Below, in pieces: positions 53,954 through 63,600 of a stretch of 64,000 nucleotides of DNA. Under the pieces are notes generated by a model. The model was not told the origin of the DNA and did not search any database. It saw nothing but the letters and a program-made list of their open reading frames with translations. This DNA comes from CAZTTG01 sp964615935 (lineage in GTDB: Bacteria > Planctomycetota > UBA1135 > GCA-002686595). The translations under genes were made by a program, and so were the position numbers. Where the stretch lies: positions 1 to 64,000 of the forward strand of contig CAZTTG010000011.1 of assembly GCA_964615935.1 (NCBI GenBank). Reading direction: 5' to 3'. Every line of letters starts with the position of its first letter. Positions within the stretch are counted from its first letter, which is position 1.

Positions 53954-54607
53954 GTGCGCATCCTGATCATCGAAGACGAGGTCGACCTCGCCAGCGCCGT
54001 GCGCAAGGCGCTGGAGGAGGAGGGATTCGCCGTCGACGTCGCCCACGACGGCGAGACCGGCCAGTTCCAGGCCGAGAGCTGGGACTACGACGCCATTCTG
54101 CTGGACCTCATGCTGCCCCGGAGGGGCGGCTGGACGGTCCTCTCCAACCTGCGGCGGACCAAGGTCACGCCGGTCCTCATCCTCACCGCCCGCGACGGGG
54201 TGGACGAGCGCATCCGCGGCCTCGACGGCGGGGCCGACGACTACCTGGTCAAGCCCTTCGACCTGGACGAGCTGCGCGCCCGCCTCCGGGCCCTCATCCG
54301 CCGCTCGGCTGGCAGGGCCTCCTCCCTCCTGCGCGCCGGCGAGGTGGAGCTCGACTGCGCCTCGCGCACGGCCCGCCGGGCGGAGGAGCCGGTGGCCCTC
54401 TCCCCCAAGGAGTACGCCATCGCCGAGTACCTGATGATGCACGCCGGCGAGCTGGTCACCCGCACGATGCTGTACGAGCACGTCTACGACGAGAGCGAGG
54501 ATACCCGCTCCAACGTGGTGGACGTCTACATCTCCAACCTGCGCCGCAAGCTCGGCCGGGACTTCGTGAAGACGCGCCGCGGCGAGGGGTACATCCTCGG
54601 TGTTTGG
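53954..54607 (+). CDS. OmpR-family response regulator lacking its stop codon
   Basis: Expected product about 217 aa. Receiver domain: IIEDEVD, phospho-acceptor Asp in ILLDLMLP (about 51) and Lys in VKPFDLDE. C-terminal winged helix: LSPKEYAIAEYLMM, SNVVDVYISNLRRKLG, TRRGEGYILGV. OmpR-family proteins end at this point, but codon 218 here is TGG (54605-54607), and the frame then stays open for 3.4 kb through the kinase gene into the ankyrin gene. A single base change (TGG from TGA) would restore a normal end overlapping the kinase start by eight bases. Coordinates therefore mark the recognisable domain. GTG start at 53954. Controls genes in partnership with the kinase at 54600. Confidence 0.85.
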
Positions 54608-55958
54608 GTCGATCCGCACCATCCTGCTCGGCTGGTACGCGCTGATCCTGCTCCTGACGATCGGCGTGTTCGGCGGCGTGCTCTACGCCTCGCAGCGCCG
54701 GGCGATCCTGGGGGAGGTCGACGAGAGGATCCGCAACCACTCGGCTGCCATCGCCGCCGCCACCGAGGTGGACCCCCTGGACGGTGTCGAGATCGAGCTC
54801 TCCGAGGACTACCTGGGGCTCTTCCGCCGCGAGGGCCCCGCGCACCCCTACTTCGCCGTTTGGAGGCCGGGGGGCGAGTTCGTCTTCGCCTCCCGAGAGG
54901 GGCTGGCCATCCCCTTCCCGGAGCGGGCCGGCTTCCGGGATCGCCAGCAGCGGCGGGAGATCGCGATCGAGAGCTCACTCGGCCTCCTGATCCTGGTCGG
55001 CCAGCACACCGGCGAGCGGCGCGAGGACCTCCGCGAGTTCCTGGGCCTGCTGATCGGCTCGGGCCTGGCGGTGATGGGCCTGGCCCTCCTGGGCGGCTGG
55101 TTCCTCTCGGGCAGGGTCCTGGCGCCGATCCGCCGGATCAGCCGCACGGCCTCGGAGATCTCCGGCTCCAACCTGTCGGGGCGGATCGACGTCGGCCGCA
55201 CCGAGAGCGAGCTGGGGCGCCTGGCGATCACCCTCAACGAGGCCTTCGAGCGCCTTCAGGAGGCCTTCGAGCGGCAGTCCCGCTTCACCGCCGACGCCTC
55301 CCACGAGCTGCGCACGCCGGTCTCCATCATCCTGACCTCGGCCGAGCAGACCCTCGAGCGGGACCGCGATCCAGCCGAGTACCGCGAGTCCCTCGAGGCG
55401 GTGCTGCGCGCGGCCCGCCGGATGAAGGGCATCGTGGACGGGCTCCTCACCCTCAGCCGGGCGGACTCGGGCGCCCTCACCATGGGCCACGACGGCGTCG
55501 AGCTGGCCGAGCTCGTCGAGGAGTCCCTGGGGCTCTTCGCGCCCATGGCGAAGGAGCGCGGGGTGACGCTCTCGTGGAGCGGGCCGAAGCTCCTCGTCAG
55601 CGGGGACCGGGTCGCCCTGCAGGAGGTCTTCGCCAACCTCGTCTCCAACGGCATCCGCTACAACCGCCCCGGCGGCAGCGTGTCGGTATCGCTCGAGGAG
55701 GACGGCGACCGGATCCTGGCCGCGGTCACCGACACCGGCATCGGCATCCCGGCGGAGCACCTCCCCCACCTCTTCGAGCGCTTCTACCGCGTGGACGAGG
55801 CCCGCTCGCGCGAGGCGGGCGGCAACGGTCTGGGCCTGGCCATCTCGAAGTGGATCGTCGAGAGCCACGGGGGCTCGATCGCGGTGGGGGGCCGCGTGGG
55901 CGAGGGCACGACCTTCACGGTGGTGCTGCCGCGGGATCCGGGCGAGGACCTCGGGTAG
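54600..55958 (+). CDS. Membrane sensor histidine kinase
   Basis: 452 aa. Membrane helix 1 (about 6-28), a sensor region of about 115 residues outside, helix 2 (about 146-168, LIGSGLAVMGLALLGGWFL), HAMP (about 170-222), HisKA with His in ADASHELRTPV, and HATPase_c with NLVSNGIRYN, DTGIGIP and GGNGLGLAIS. Phosphorylates the response regulator encoded just upstream. GTG start at 54600 lies within the end of that gene, which implies translational coupling. Confidence 0.94.
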   Translation: MFGSIRTILLGWYALILLLTIGVFGGVLYASQRRAILGEVDERIRNHSAAIAAATEVDPLDGVEIELSEDYLGLFRREGPAHPYFAVWRPGGEFVFASREGLAIPFPERAGFRDRQQRREIAIESSLGLLILVGQHTGERREDLREFLGLLIGSGLAVMGLALLGGWFLSGRVLAPIRRISRTASEISGSNLSGRIDVGRTESELGRLAITLNEAFERLQEAFERQSRFTADASHELRTPVSIILTSAEQTLERDRDPAEYRESLEAVLRAARRMKGIVDGLLTLSRADSGALTMGHDGVELAELVEESLGLFAPMAKERGVTLSWSGPKLLVSGDRVALQEVFANLVSNGIRYNRPGGSVSVSLEEDGDRILAAVTDTGIGIPAEHLPHLFERFYRVDEARSREAGGNGLGLAISKWIVESHGGSIAVGGRVGEGTTFTVVLPRDPGEDLG

Positions 55959-56020
55959 TCCCCCCCGGATCGGGGGGTAGAATCGACCGGCCGACGTGCC
56001 CCTTGGGGAGCGGCCGGATC

Positions 56021-58084
56021 ATGAAGAGGCTCATCGCCGGTTGGAGCTCCTGGCTGCTCGTCGCAGTGGCCGGCGGCGGAGCGCTCGCGAGCCATGCCCA
56101 GGATGGCCGGGCGCCCGAGGCCGATGGACCGAAGGCGCTGATGGACGCGGCGCGGTTGGGCCGGGTCGAGACCGTGCGCCGATTGCTCGAGGTGGGCCTC
56201 GACCCCGACACGGCCGACGCGTCGTGGCAATCGTACTGGGGAGGGCGATTCACGGCGGTCACCTGGGCCGTGGCCAGGGGTCACCGGGACGTCCTCGAGG
56301 TTCTCCTGAAGGCTGGTGCGAGCGCTGATGCCACCTGCTTCTACCCCCGCTCGAAGTCCACGACCACGGTGCTGCATCTGGCGGTGTACTACCGCCGGCT
56401 CGATCTCGCGAGGCTTCTCCTCGATCACGGGGCCCGCGTCAACGGTCGCAGGGGCTGGACCGAGTGGGGGCGCGATTTCCGCGTGATCGAATTGGACGAG
56501 CAGGGCAACGAGATCGAGCGCGACCCCCTTCCGAGGGACTTCGAGCACGATCCAACACCTCTACATCTGGCCGCCGCAGTCGGGGAGCTCGAATGCGTCC
56601 ACATGCTGATCGATGCCGGCGCGGATCTGGAATCGCTCCACAAGGGTGCCTCCCCTCTTCTGCTCGCGGCCATGTGCGAACAGGAGGAGGCCGCGGAGTC
56701 CCTCCTGCATGCAGGTGCCGTGCTGGATCTGCACTCGTCGATTGCCCTGGGGAGGATCGAGGCCGCCGGGGCGTTCCTGGAGCGAGACCCCGGCCTGGTG
56801 GACTCGTGTGACGCCCGCTTGCACCGCACGCCGCTTCACTGGGCGGCCCGCTTCAATCGAACGAGGATGGTCGCGCTTCTCCTCGAGCTCGGCGCTGATG
56901 TTCATGCCCTTGCACCGCAGGAGATCTTCCTCAATGCGCCGGGGGGCCCCGAAACCAGCCGAGGATGGCTCCAGCCCGGCAGGGAAGCATGCACGCCTCT
57001 GCATCTGGCAGCTCGACATGGACACTGGGGGGCTGTGCTCGGCCTGCTGAGGGCGGGCGCGGACCTGGACGCTCTGGACTCCGACAACGAGACTCCGCTC
57101 GTGCTCGCCATCGAGGCGGGCCACAGGGATCTCGCCCTCTGGCTGCTGGAACGGGGAGCCGATCCCAACCTGCCCGCCGAGGGTGACCGGGCGCTTCATG
57201 CAGCCGCTTACGAGAACGACCCGGTTCTCGCGCGGCGGCTCGTCGAGGCCGGGGCGGAGCTGGAGTACTGCGGCGGTCTCGGCGAGACGCCGCTCGAGCT
57301 CGCGGGACTGTGGGAACACGTGGAGGTGGCCGAGGTGCTCCGGGAGGCGGGAGGGGAAGTCGACCTCCTCACGGCCTGCGTGCTGGACGATCGCGAGGCC
57401 GTCCGCGGCTGGCTGCTCGAGCAGCCGAGCCGGGTGGAGTCCTTCCTGGGGCGATTCACGAAGTGGCGCGCGATCGAGGTCGCTGCCTCGATGGGACACC
57501 TCGACCTCCTCCAGGAGCTGATCGCGCGGGGGGCCAGGCTGGAGCCGGCGGAGGGGCAGCAGACGACCGTGATCCACGAGGCCGCCGCGCAAGGGCAGCT
57601 GCACGTGCTGCGCTGGGCGCTCGAGCGGGACATCGATCCCGACCTCCTCAGCGAGAGAGGGGGGGCCACTCCCCTCCAGCTCGCGGCGAGGGAGGGCCAG
57701 CTGGATGCAGCGCGTCTGCTGCTGGAGCGTGGAGCCGAGCTGGATGCTCGGTCCTCGTATGGCGGGACTGCCCTGCGGGAGGCCGTCGTGGCGGGCGAGG
57801 TGGAGATGGTGCGCTTCCTGCTCGAGCGCGGCGCAGAGCTCTCCGTCCCAGGTGGGGTGGGGCGAACGCCGCTGCACGTGGCGGCCTACCAGGGGGACCC
57901 TGTGATCGCCCGTCTGCTGCTGGATGCGGGGGCCGACGCATCGGTGCAGGATCGCGACGGGTGGACGCCCCTGGGCCTCGCCGAGGGGCCAGTAGAGGGG
58001 GACTCCGGCTACAGCCGCCCCATCCCCCCCGAGGGCCGCCGGGCCGTGGTGGAGATCCTGCGCAGGCACGCCGAGAGGCGGTAG
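56021..58084 (+). CDS. Secreted ankyrin-repeat protein
   Basis: 687 aa. Signal peptide (WSSWLLVAVAGGGALASHAQD), then at least 14 ankyrin units across the whole chain, such as TPLHWAARFNRTRMVALLLELGAD, TPLVLAIEAGHRDLALWLLERGAD and TPLHVAAYQGDPVIARLLLDAGAD. These are protein-binding scaffolds; an extracytoplasmic location is unusual for the fold but seen in this kind of genome. The frame is continuous with the response regulator upstream because no stop intervenes, but a normal ATG with signal peptide shows that translation starts here. Partner unknown. Confidence 0.9.
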   Translation: MKRLIAGWSSWLLVAVAGGGALASHAQDGRAPEADGPKALMDAARLGRVETVRRLLEVGLDPDTADASWQSYWGGRFTAVTWAVARGHRDVLEVLLKAGASADATCFYPRSKSTTTVLHLAVYYRRLDLARLLLDHGARVNGRRGWTEWGRDFRVIELDEQGNEIERDPLPRDFEHDPTPLHLAAAVGELECVHMLIDAGADLESLHKGASPLLLAAMCEQEEAAESLLHAGAVLDLHSSIALGRIEAAGAFLERDPGLVDSCDARLHRTPLHWAARFNRTRMVALLLELGADVHALAPQEIFLNAPGGPETSRGWLQPGREACTPLHLAARHGHWGAVLGLLRAGADLDALDSDNETPLVLAIEAGHRDLALWLLERGADPNLPAEGDRALHAAAYENDPVLARRLVEAGAELEYCGGLGETPLELAGLWEHVEVAEVLREAGGEVDLLTACVLDDREAVRGWLLEQPSRVESFLGRFTKWRAIEVAASMGHLDLLQELIARGARLEPAEGQQTTVIHEAAAQGQLHVLRWALERDIDPDLLSERGGATPLQLAAREGQLDAARLLLERGAELDARSSYGGTALREAVVAGEVEMVRFLLERGAELSVPGGVGRTPLHVAAYQGDPVIARLLLDAGADASVQDRDGWTPLGLAEGPVEGDSGYSRPIPPEGRRAVVEILRRHAERR

Positions 58085-58101
58085 AGGACGGGTGGCCCCC
58101 G

Positions 58102-59028
58102 CTACCCGCCGGCCGTGGTGCGGTGCTCCGAGTGGCAGTCGCCGCAGCTCGCCTCGAGGGCCTCGAAGGCCGCCTCGGCCCGCTCGGCGTCCCGCTCCTC
58201 GACTCGAAGCGCGGCCTCGAGGTCGCGGCTGGCCTCGATGGATCGCTCCATGGTCTCGAGGAAGGCCTGCGGCCTCTTCTCCGCCTCGGCCGTGCGGCCC
58301 ATCTCGACCAGGAGCTCCTGAACCTGCAGCGCCTCGTGGGCCGGGTCGATGTCCGGATGATCGGCCGGCGCGCTCCAGCCGGCCTTGCGGGCCGCCTTCA
58401 GGTGGTCGAAGCGCCGATCGAGGTCGGCCATGGCCTGGGCCAGCTCCGGCACCGGCGCCCTGGCCGGGAAGTCGAACTCGAGCCCGGAGGTGGTCGCCTC
58501 GGCGGGCGGGGAGAAGTCCGCCACGCAGGCCCACAGCCCCTGGTACTTCTCGGCGGTCCCGGCGCGCTGCAGCTCCTCGCGGGCCTCCTCGCTGCTCATC
58601 TCCCCGATCGACAGCTGGGCCAGGACCGCGCCTACGGGTCCCCGGTGGGTCCCGTGGTGGCAGTGGACGAAGAAGGGGCCCTCGAGCTCCCGCGCGGTCT
58701 TGGCGAGCTGCAGCCGCTTCTCCTCCGGAACGTCGTCGTAGCCGAAGGGGATGTGGACGTAGCGCAGGCCGTGCTTCTCTGCGGCCGCCAGGTCCGGCCG
58801 GGCGCCGTCCACGCTCACGACCGTCCGGATGCCGAGCCGGGCGAGCTCCTCGAAGGCGGCCTCGCCCTTGGGCTGACCGCCCCGGGCGACGTCCTTCGAG
58901 ACCCAGGCGAAGTGGGGCACGCTGGCGGCCTCGCCCGGCGGCTCGGCCGCGCCGCCGCAGGCCGTCGCGATCCCCGCCAGCGCGAGGGCCAGGAGGAGGG
59001 GGGTCCGGGTTCTCGTCGGCGCGCTCAC
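58102..59028 (-). CDS. Lipoprotein with tyrosine-phosphatase-like and cytochrome c motifs
   Basis: 308 aa. N-terminal lipoprotein-type signal (LLLALALAGIATAC). Residues about 40-150 resemble dual-specificity phosphatases: VARGGQPKGEAAFEELARLG, GIRTVVSVDG and the active-site HCHHGTHRG with Cys-x5-Arg (about 124). Near the C-terminus (about 296) ASCGDCHSEH carries a heme c CxxCH motif after a helical region rich in Ala and Glu, as in cytochrome c'. A phosphatase and a heme domain in one exported chain is rare. GTG at 59028 has GCGAGG upstream, six bases past the methyltransferase stop, so the genes are in one operon. Confidence 0.85.
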   Translation of the reverse strand: MSAPTRTRTPLLLALALAGIATACGGAAEPPGEAASVPHFAWVSKDVARGGQPKGEAAFEELARLGIRTVVSVDGARPDLAAAEKHGLRYVHIPFGYDDVPEEKRLQLAKTARELEGPFFVHCHHGTHRGPVGAVLAQLSIGEMSSEEAREELQRAGTAEKYQGLWACVADFSPPAEATTSGLEFDFPARAPVPELAQAMADLDRRFDHLKAARKAGWSAPADHPDIDPAHEALQVQELLVEMGRTAEAEKRPQAFLETMERSIEASRDLEAALRVEERDAERAEAAFEALEASCGDCHSEHRTTAGG

Positions 59029-59033
59029 GTTCT

Positions 59034-59879
59034 TCACCTCGCCGACGCCGGCAGGCCGTGCAGACGCGGCTCCGCGAAGGCCAGGCGCCGGACCATGACC
59101 TCGACCGCCTCGGGGCTCTCGTCGATCAGGACGGCGTCGCGACCGGCCCGCGCGGCCGCCTCCCCCAGGGTCCCGCTGCCGGCGAAGAAGTCCAGCAGCC
59201 GGTCGCCGGGCCGCGAGTGCACCGCCACGATGCGCCCGATGATCCCCAGCGGCTTCTGGGTCGGGTAGCCGGTGCGCTCCTTGCCCTGGGGGGGCACGAT
59301 GGTGTGCCACCAGGTGTCGGTGGGCGTCTTGCCGCGCTTGGCCTTCTCCGGACCCACCAGGCCCGGCGCCATGTAGGGGATGCGGTCGATGGCCTCGTAC
59401 TCGTAGGTGTAGCGCTTCGGGTCGACCGCGTACCACAGGATGTTGTCGTGCTTGGGCGACCAGCGCCGCTTGCTGCGGGCCCCGTAGTCGTAGGCCCAGA
59501 TGATCTCGTTCTGGAAGCACTCCCGCCCGAAGATCGCGTCGCACAGCACCTTGCAGTAGTGCACCTCGCGAAAGTCCAGGTGCAGGAAGAAGCTGCCGGT
59601 GGGCTTCAGCAGGCGCCGGGCCTCCTCGATGCGCGGCTCGAGGAACGCCAGGTAGTCGTCGAAGGCGTCCGCGAAGCTCTGCCGGCCGAGCTCGATGGTC
59701 CGGTAGCGCCGGCCGGCGAAGCCGGTGCGGTCCCCGCCCTCGTCGCGCACCGTCTTGAGGCGCCGCCGCTCCTGCCGCCGACCCGTGTTGAAGGGCGGAT
59801 CGACGTAGATCAGGTCGAAGCTCGCCTCGGGCATCCCCCGCAGGATGGGCAGGTTGTCCCCCAGATGGATGTCCAGCAT
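59034..59879 (-). CDS. Orphan DNA methyltransferase (N6-adenine or N4-cytosine, beta class)
   Basis: About 281 aa. Catalytic motif IV VDPPFNTG lies near the N-terminus and the SAM-binding motif FFAGSGT near the C-terminus, the order of the beta class; DPPF favours N6-adenine methylation. Other landmarks: GSFFLHLDFREVHYCKV and YPTQKPLGIIGRIV. There is no restriction gene nearby, so it is probably an epigenetic regulator rather than half of a restriction system. ATG at 59879 chosen over GTG at 59906. Lies between mntP (49-base gap) and the phosphatase-cytochrome gene. Confidence 0.92.
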   Translation of the reverse strand: MLDIHLGDNLPILRGMPEASFDLIYVDPPFNTGRRQERRRLKTVRDEGGDRTGFAGRRYRTIELGRQSFADAFDDYLAFLEPRIEEARRLLKPTGSFFLHLDFREVHYCKVLCDAIFGRECFQNEIIWAYDYGARSKRRWSPKHDNILWYAVDPKRYTYEYEAIDRIPYMAPGLVGPEKAKRGKTPTDTWWHTIVPPQGKERTGYPTQKPLGIIGRIVAVHSRPGDRLLDFFAGSGTLGEAAARAGRDAVLIDESPEAVEVMVRRLAFAEPRLHGLPASAR

Positions 59880-59928
59880 GGTCGACAGCCTACTCGAGGT
59901 CGGCACCCACGGGGAGGGCGGGGTGGCC

Positions 59929-60492
59929 CTACTCGGCCAGGTGGGAGAGCAGGATCCGCAGGCCGATCAGGATCAGGACGAGCCCCCCGACCACCTCCAT
60001 CCGCTTGCCGAACATCGCTCCCAGCCGGCCGCCGAGCTGCGTGCCGGCGATCGAGAGGGCGGCGGTCACCGCGCCGATGACGGCGCTCGGGTACCAGATG
60101 CTCACCCCGATCATCGCCAGGCTCAGCCCGACCGCCAGGGCGTCGATGCTGGTGGCGAGACTGAGCGCCACCAGGGTGAGGCCCCGCGAGGGATCCCCCC
60201 GGCGCGCCTCCGCCTCCCCCGGCCTCCACCCCGACCGGATCATGCGGCCTCCCACCAGCGCCAGGAGACCGAAGGCCACCCAGTGGTCCACCTCCGTGAT
60301 GAGCGGCGCGATCCGGGTCCCCGCGAACCACCCGAGGATGGGCATGAGGGCCTGGAACAGGCCGAAGTGAAACGACAGCCGGATCGCGCCCCGCAGATCC
60401 CTCACCCGGCCGGAGGCTCCCGAGGCGAGGGAGACGGCGAAGGCGTCGATCGCCAGGGCGACGGCGATCAGGAGGATCTCGGGGAGCCCCAT
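59929..60492 (-). CDS. mntP: MntP-type manganese efflux pump
   Basis: 187 aa with six membrane helices in two inverted halves, each starting with the conserved Asp-bearing sequence: AIDAFAVSLASG and SIDALAVGLSLA. Exports Mn(II) to avoid toxicity. No yybP-ykoY manganese riboswitch could be recognised in the 114 bases upstream. Downstream of the second sigma factor fusion on the same strand. Confidence 0.93.
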   Translation of the reverse strand: MGLPEILLIAVALAIDAFAVSLASGASGRVRDLRGAIRLSFHFGLFQALMPILGWFAGTRIAPLITEVDHWVAFGLLALVGGRMIRSGWRPGEAEARRGDPSRGLTLVALSLATSIDALAVGLSLAMIGVSIWYPSAVIGAVTAALSIAGTQLGGRLGAMFGKRMEVVGGLVLILIGLRILLSHLAE

Positions 60493-60606
60493 CCGAACGG
60501 TGTCCTGCCCGCCTGCCGGCTGGGGGGCGGGCGCGCGAGGCTACGGCGCGCCGAGCGGGGCGACAAGGCACGGGCGCTCCCCGAGGACGCCGGCCCTCGA
60601 GCCCGC

Positions 60607-63600
60607 CTACCGGAGCCGCCAGCGGATCTCGATGGGATCCGGCTCCTCGCCGGTGACATCGAAGGTCTCCGGCTCGAAGAGGAGGTCGTCGGGGAAGGCG
60701 CGCAGCGTATAGCGACCGGGAGCCAGGCCCAGGACGCGGGCGAGGCCTCCATCGTCGAAGCGGAGCCGCTGGCCCATGATCCCGGGATCGCCCACCCAAA
60801 GGTGGAGCGCATTGAAGCGGTAATTGCAGCGATCGTCATCGTCGGGGAACGGACCGCGGATCAGGAAGATCTGCGAGTCCTCCAGCAGGAGGAGCGCGTG
60901 GCCCCGGAGGGACCCATCCTGCTCTCCGGGCTCTCGTACCAGGGCGAGCTTCCTCGCGATCCCTCGAGAGAGCTCGAGGATCACCGGATCTCGCCCGGTG
61001 CCCTGGGTCACCCGAACGCCGTGCACGATCGCCGGCGCGTACCCGAACTCGTTGGCGTAGGCGCTCAGATCGACGAGACCCACCGGGAGGTGCAGCTCCG
61101 CGGCTCCGGCATGGTCCAGGGGCCCGATCGCGCTACGGAACGCCTCGCTCCCGCTCTCGCGCCAGCTCAGTTGCAGCCCCCACCGATCGGCGGGCAGCCT
61201 CACGGGCTCTCCCGTGTCCGCGTCCACGAGCTGGACGGGCACGACGCCGAGATCCGGCAAGACGAAGTCCACGTCCGTCGAGCCGGCGACGGCCCGCCGC
61301 CGCGACTCCTCCTGCCCGTTCCGGCCCGCCGTCACCTCGTAGGCCTCCGCGGCGCGCACCTCCACCGCATAGGTGCCGTCGTCCCCCGTGCTCGTCTCGA
61401 AGCTGCCGTAGTACTCGCCCTCGGCCGCCCTGTAGGAGGCCTCGATCCGAACGCTCGCGAGCGGCTCTCCGGAGGCCGAGATCACGCGACCGGAGATCCC
61501 CGACAACTCCACGTCCCACGACAGGTCCTGCTCGTAGGACCGGCCGGCTTCTACGGCGAGCTCGGCCTCGGGCTGAGGCCCGAAGCTGGCGAGGTCGTTG
61601 CTGCAGACGTAGACGGTGACATCGCCGGGTGGGACGTGGGCGAGCTCGTACCGGCCGTTCCGGTCCGTGTCCGCGAATCCGACGTCGCCATCCGCGGTCG
61701 TCCGGCAGCGCACCCCGATCCCCGCCTGGGGCTCGCCGTTGAAGAGAACGCGACCCCGCACCTCGGCTCCCTCGCGGAGAGCGATCTCCACGAAGGGGCG
61801 CTGTTGCGAGCTCTCGACGACCACGGGCTCCGACTCCGCGGAGGAGTCATCGGAGCGGTAGGCGACGATTCGTATCGGCGATGGCTCGGGCAGGACCGGA
61901 AGGCGAAAGGCACCCTGATCATCGGTCAGCGCGCTCAATCGGTGCAGCCCAGCTTGACCTGCGTGTCCGGGCAGATCGAGCTCCTCACGCTCCTCCCGGG
62001 TCAGGGAATCGAACGCGAACACCTGCTCTCTGCGCGCGTGGACCTCGATGCCCACAACTGGAGCCCCAGACTCGTCCGTGACGAGGCCCTCGATCGTCGC
62101 CAGCGGGGCCAGCGGGATGCGCGGGGAGAGATCTCGTGGGATCTCTCTCACCTCGCAGTACCATTTGAAGGGGAAGTAGCCCTCGGCGACCACATTCAGG
62201 GAGAGCTCCCCTCCCTCGCGGACGCGGACCCTGCATCGCCCTTCCGCATCGGTCCGCGTCAGCGGCTCCATCCGCTTATTGCTGTGCACGTCGGCGCCCG
62301 CGACGGGCGCTCCCGTCTCGCGGTCGAAGACCTCCACGACGAGGCTTGTGCCCCGGTGGAGCTCGAAGTCGACCGTCGCCACTTCAGGACCGCTCAGGTC
62401 GACCTCGGCGTGCTCCTCGGCGTAGCCCTCCGAGCGGGCGTGGATCCAGAGCGTGATGCCGGTGGGGGCATCCGGCAGCCTGTAGTACCCGTTCGCGTCG
62501 GTGATGGAGGGGGGATCCCGGTACCAGACGATGGTCGCGCCCGCCAGCGGCTCCCCCGTTTCGGCATCGCTGACCCGGCCCTCGATCGCGGCGAGCCAGG
62601 GCAGGGTCAGCTCGATCTCACCTTCGGGCTCGATCGCTTGCCAGGCGCGCGAACGGTGGCCCTCCGCTTCGGCCCGGATCACGAAGAACTCCGGCCCGGG
62701 GGAGTACTCCTCGATGCGGAAGCTCCCCACCTCGTCGCTCGTGCCCGCGCCGAGCAGATCCTCTTCCTCCCAGCCGTCGACGTCCGGGTACAGCGTCAAC
62801 GCAGCGCCCGCGATGGGTGTCCCGTCGGGGGCCGTCACCGTGCCGAAGAAGGGGGGAGGGGGCATGGCGGCGGGCACGGACGCCCTCGCCCCCGAGGATT
62901 CCGCAAGGGCGACCTCGGCTGCCCCCTCTTCGACCCGCGCGGACGACGCGGGCTCGACGGGGGACGAGGGGGCCGCCGCGACCGACTCCATCCCGCCCCC
63001 CTGCGAGCTCGCCGGAGCCTCCTGCCACGCCCACCACGCCGCCAGGGCCCCTGCGACCGCGGCCACGCCTGCCCAGAGCTTCCATCCCATGACCAGCACC
63101 CCCGTCAGCGGAGCCGCCGCGCCGCCTGCCGCGGCGAGCTGCGCTCCGTCCGTTGCGCGGACCCAGGCGAGGAGCACCGAGCTCCACGCCCTCCGATCCC
63201 CGTGGAACCTCCGATCGAGCTTCCTCCGCAGCTCCGCGAGCGCCCGGTGGATCCGGCTCCGCACGGTGCCCGCGGGCACGCCCTGCATGCGCGCGATCTC
63301 GAGCGGGGAGAGCTCCCGCCAGTAGCGCAGCAGGACCGCGGTGCGCTGGGGCTCCTCGAGCTCGACCACGGCGGAGACGACCTCGCGCTGCATCTCGGCC
63401 TGCTCCACGAGCTCCGCGGTGGGCGGCGCGCCCTCGCTCGCGGGCGCCTGCCCCTCTCGGCGCCTCCGTCGGGTCTCGCTGCGGCCGAGCTGGCGGGCCG
63501 CGTTGCGCACCACGTTGCCCAGCCAGGCGGGCAGGTTGCGCACCTGCGCCGGAGGCCCGTCGAGCATCGCGAGCCAGGCCTGCTGCTCCACGTCCTCGGC

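Noticed and set aside
53954..58084. A single 1376-residue regulator-ankyrin fusion protein
   Set aside because: About 470 residues in the middle are the out-of-frame shadow of the kinase gene with no domain content, and the ankyrin gene has its own ATG and signal peptide. The open frame is explained by loss or misreading of one stop codon.
60493..60606. Possible manganese (yybP-ykoY) riboswitch before mntP
   Set aside because: Only 114 bases are available, and the conserved helical junction sequence was not seen.
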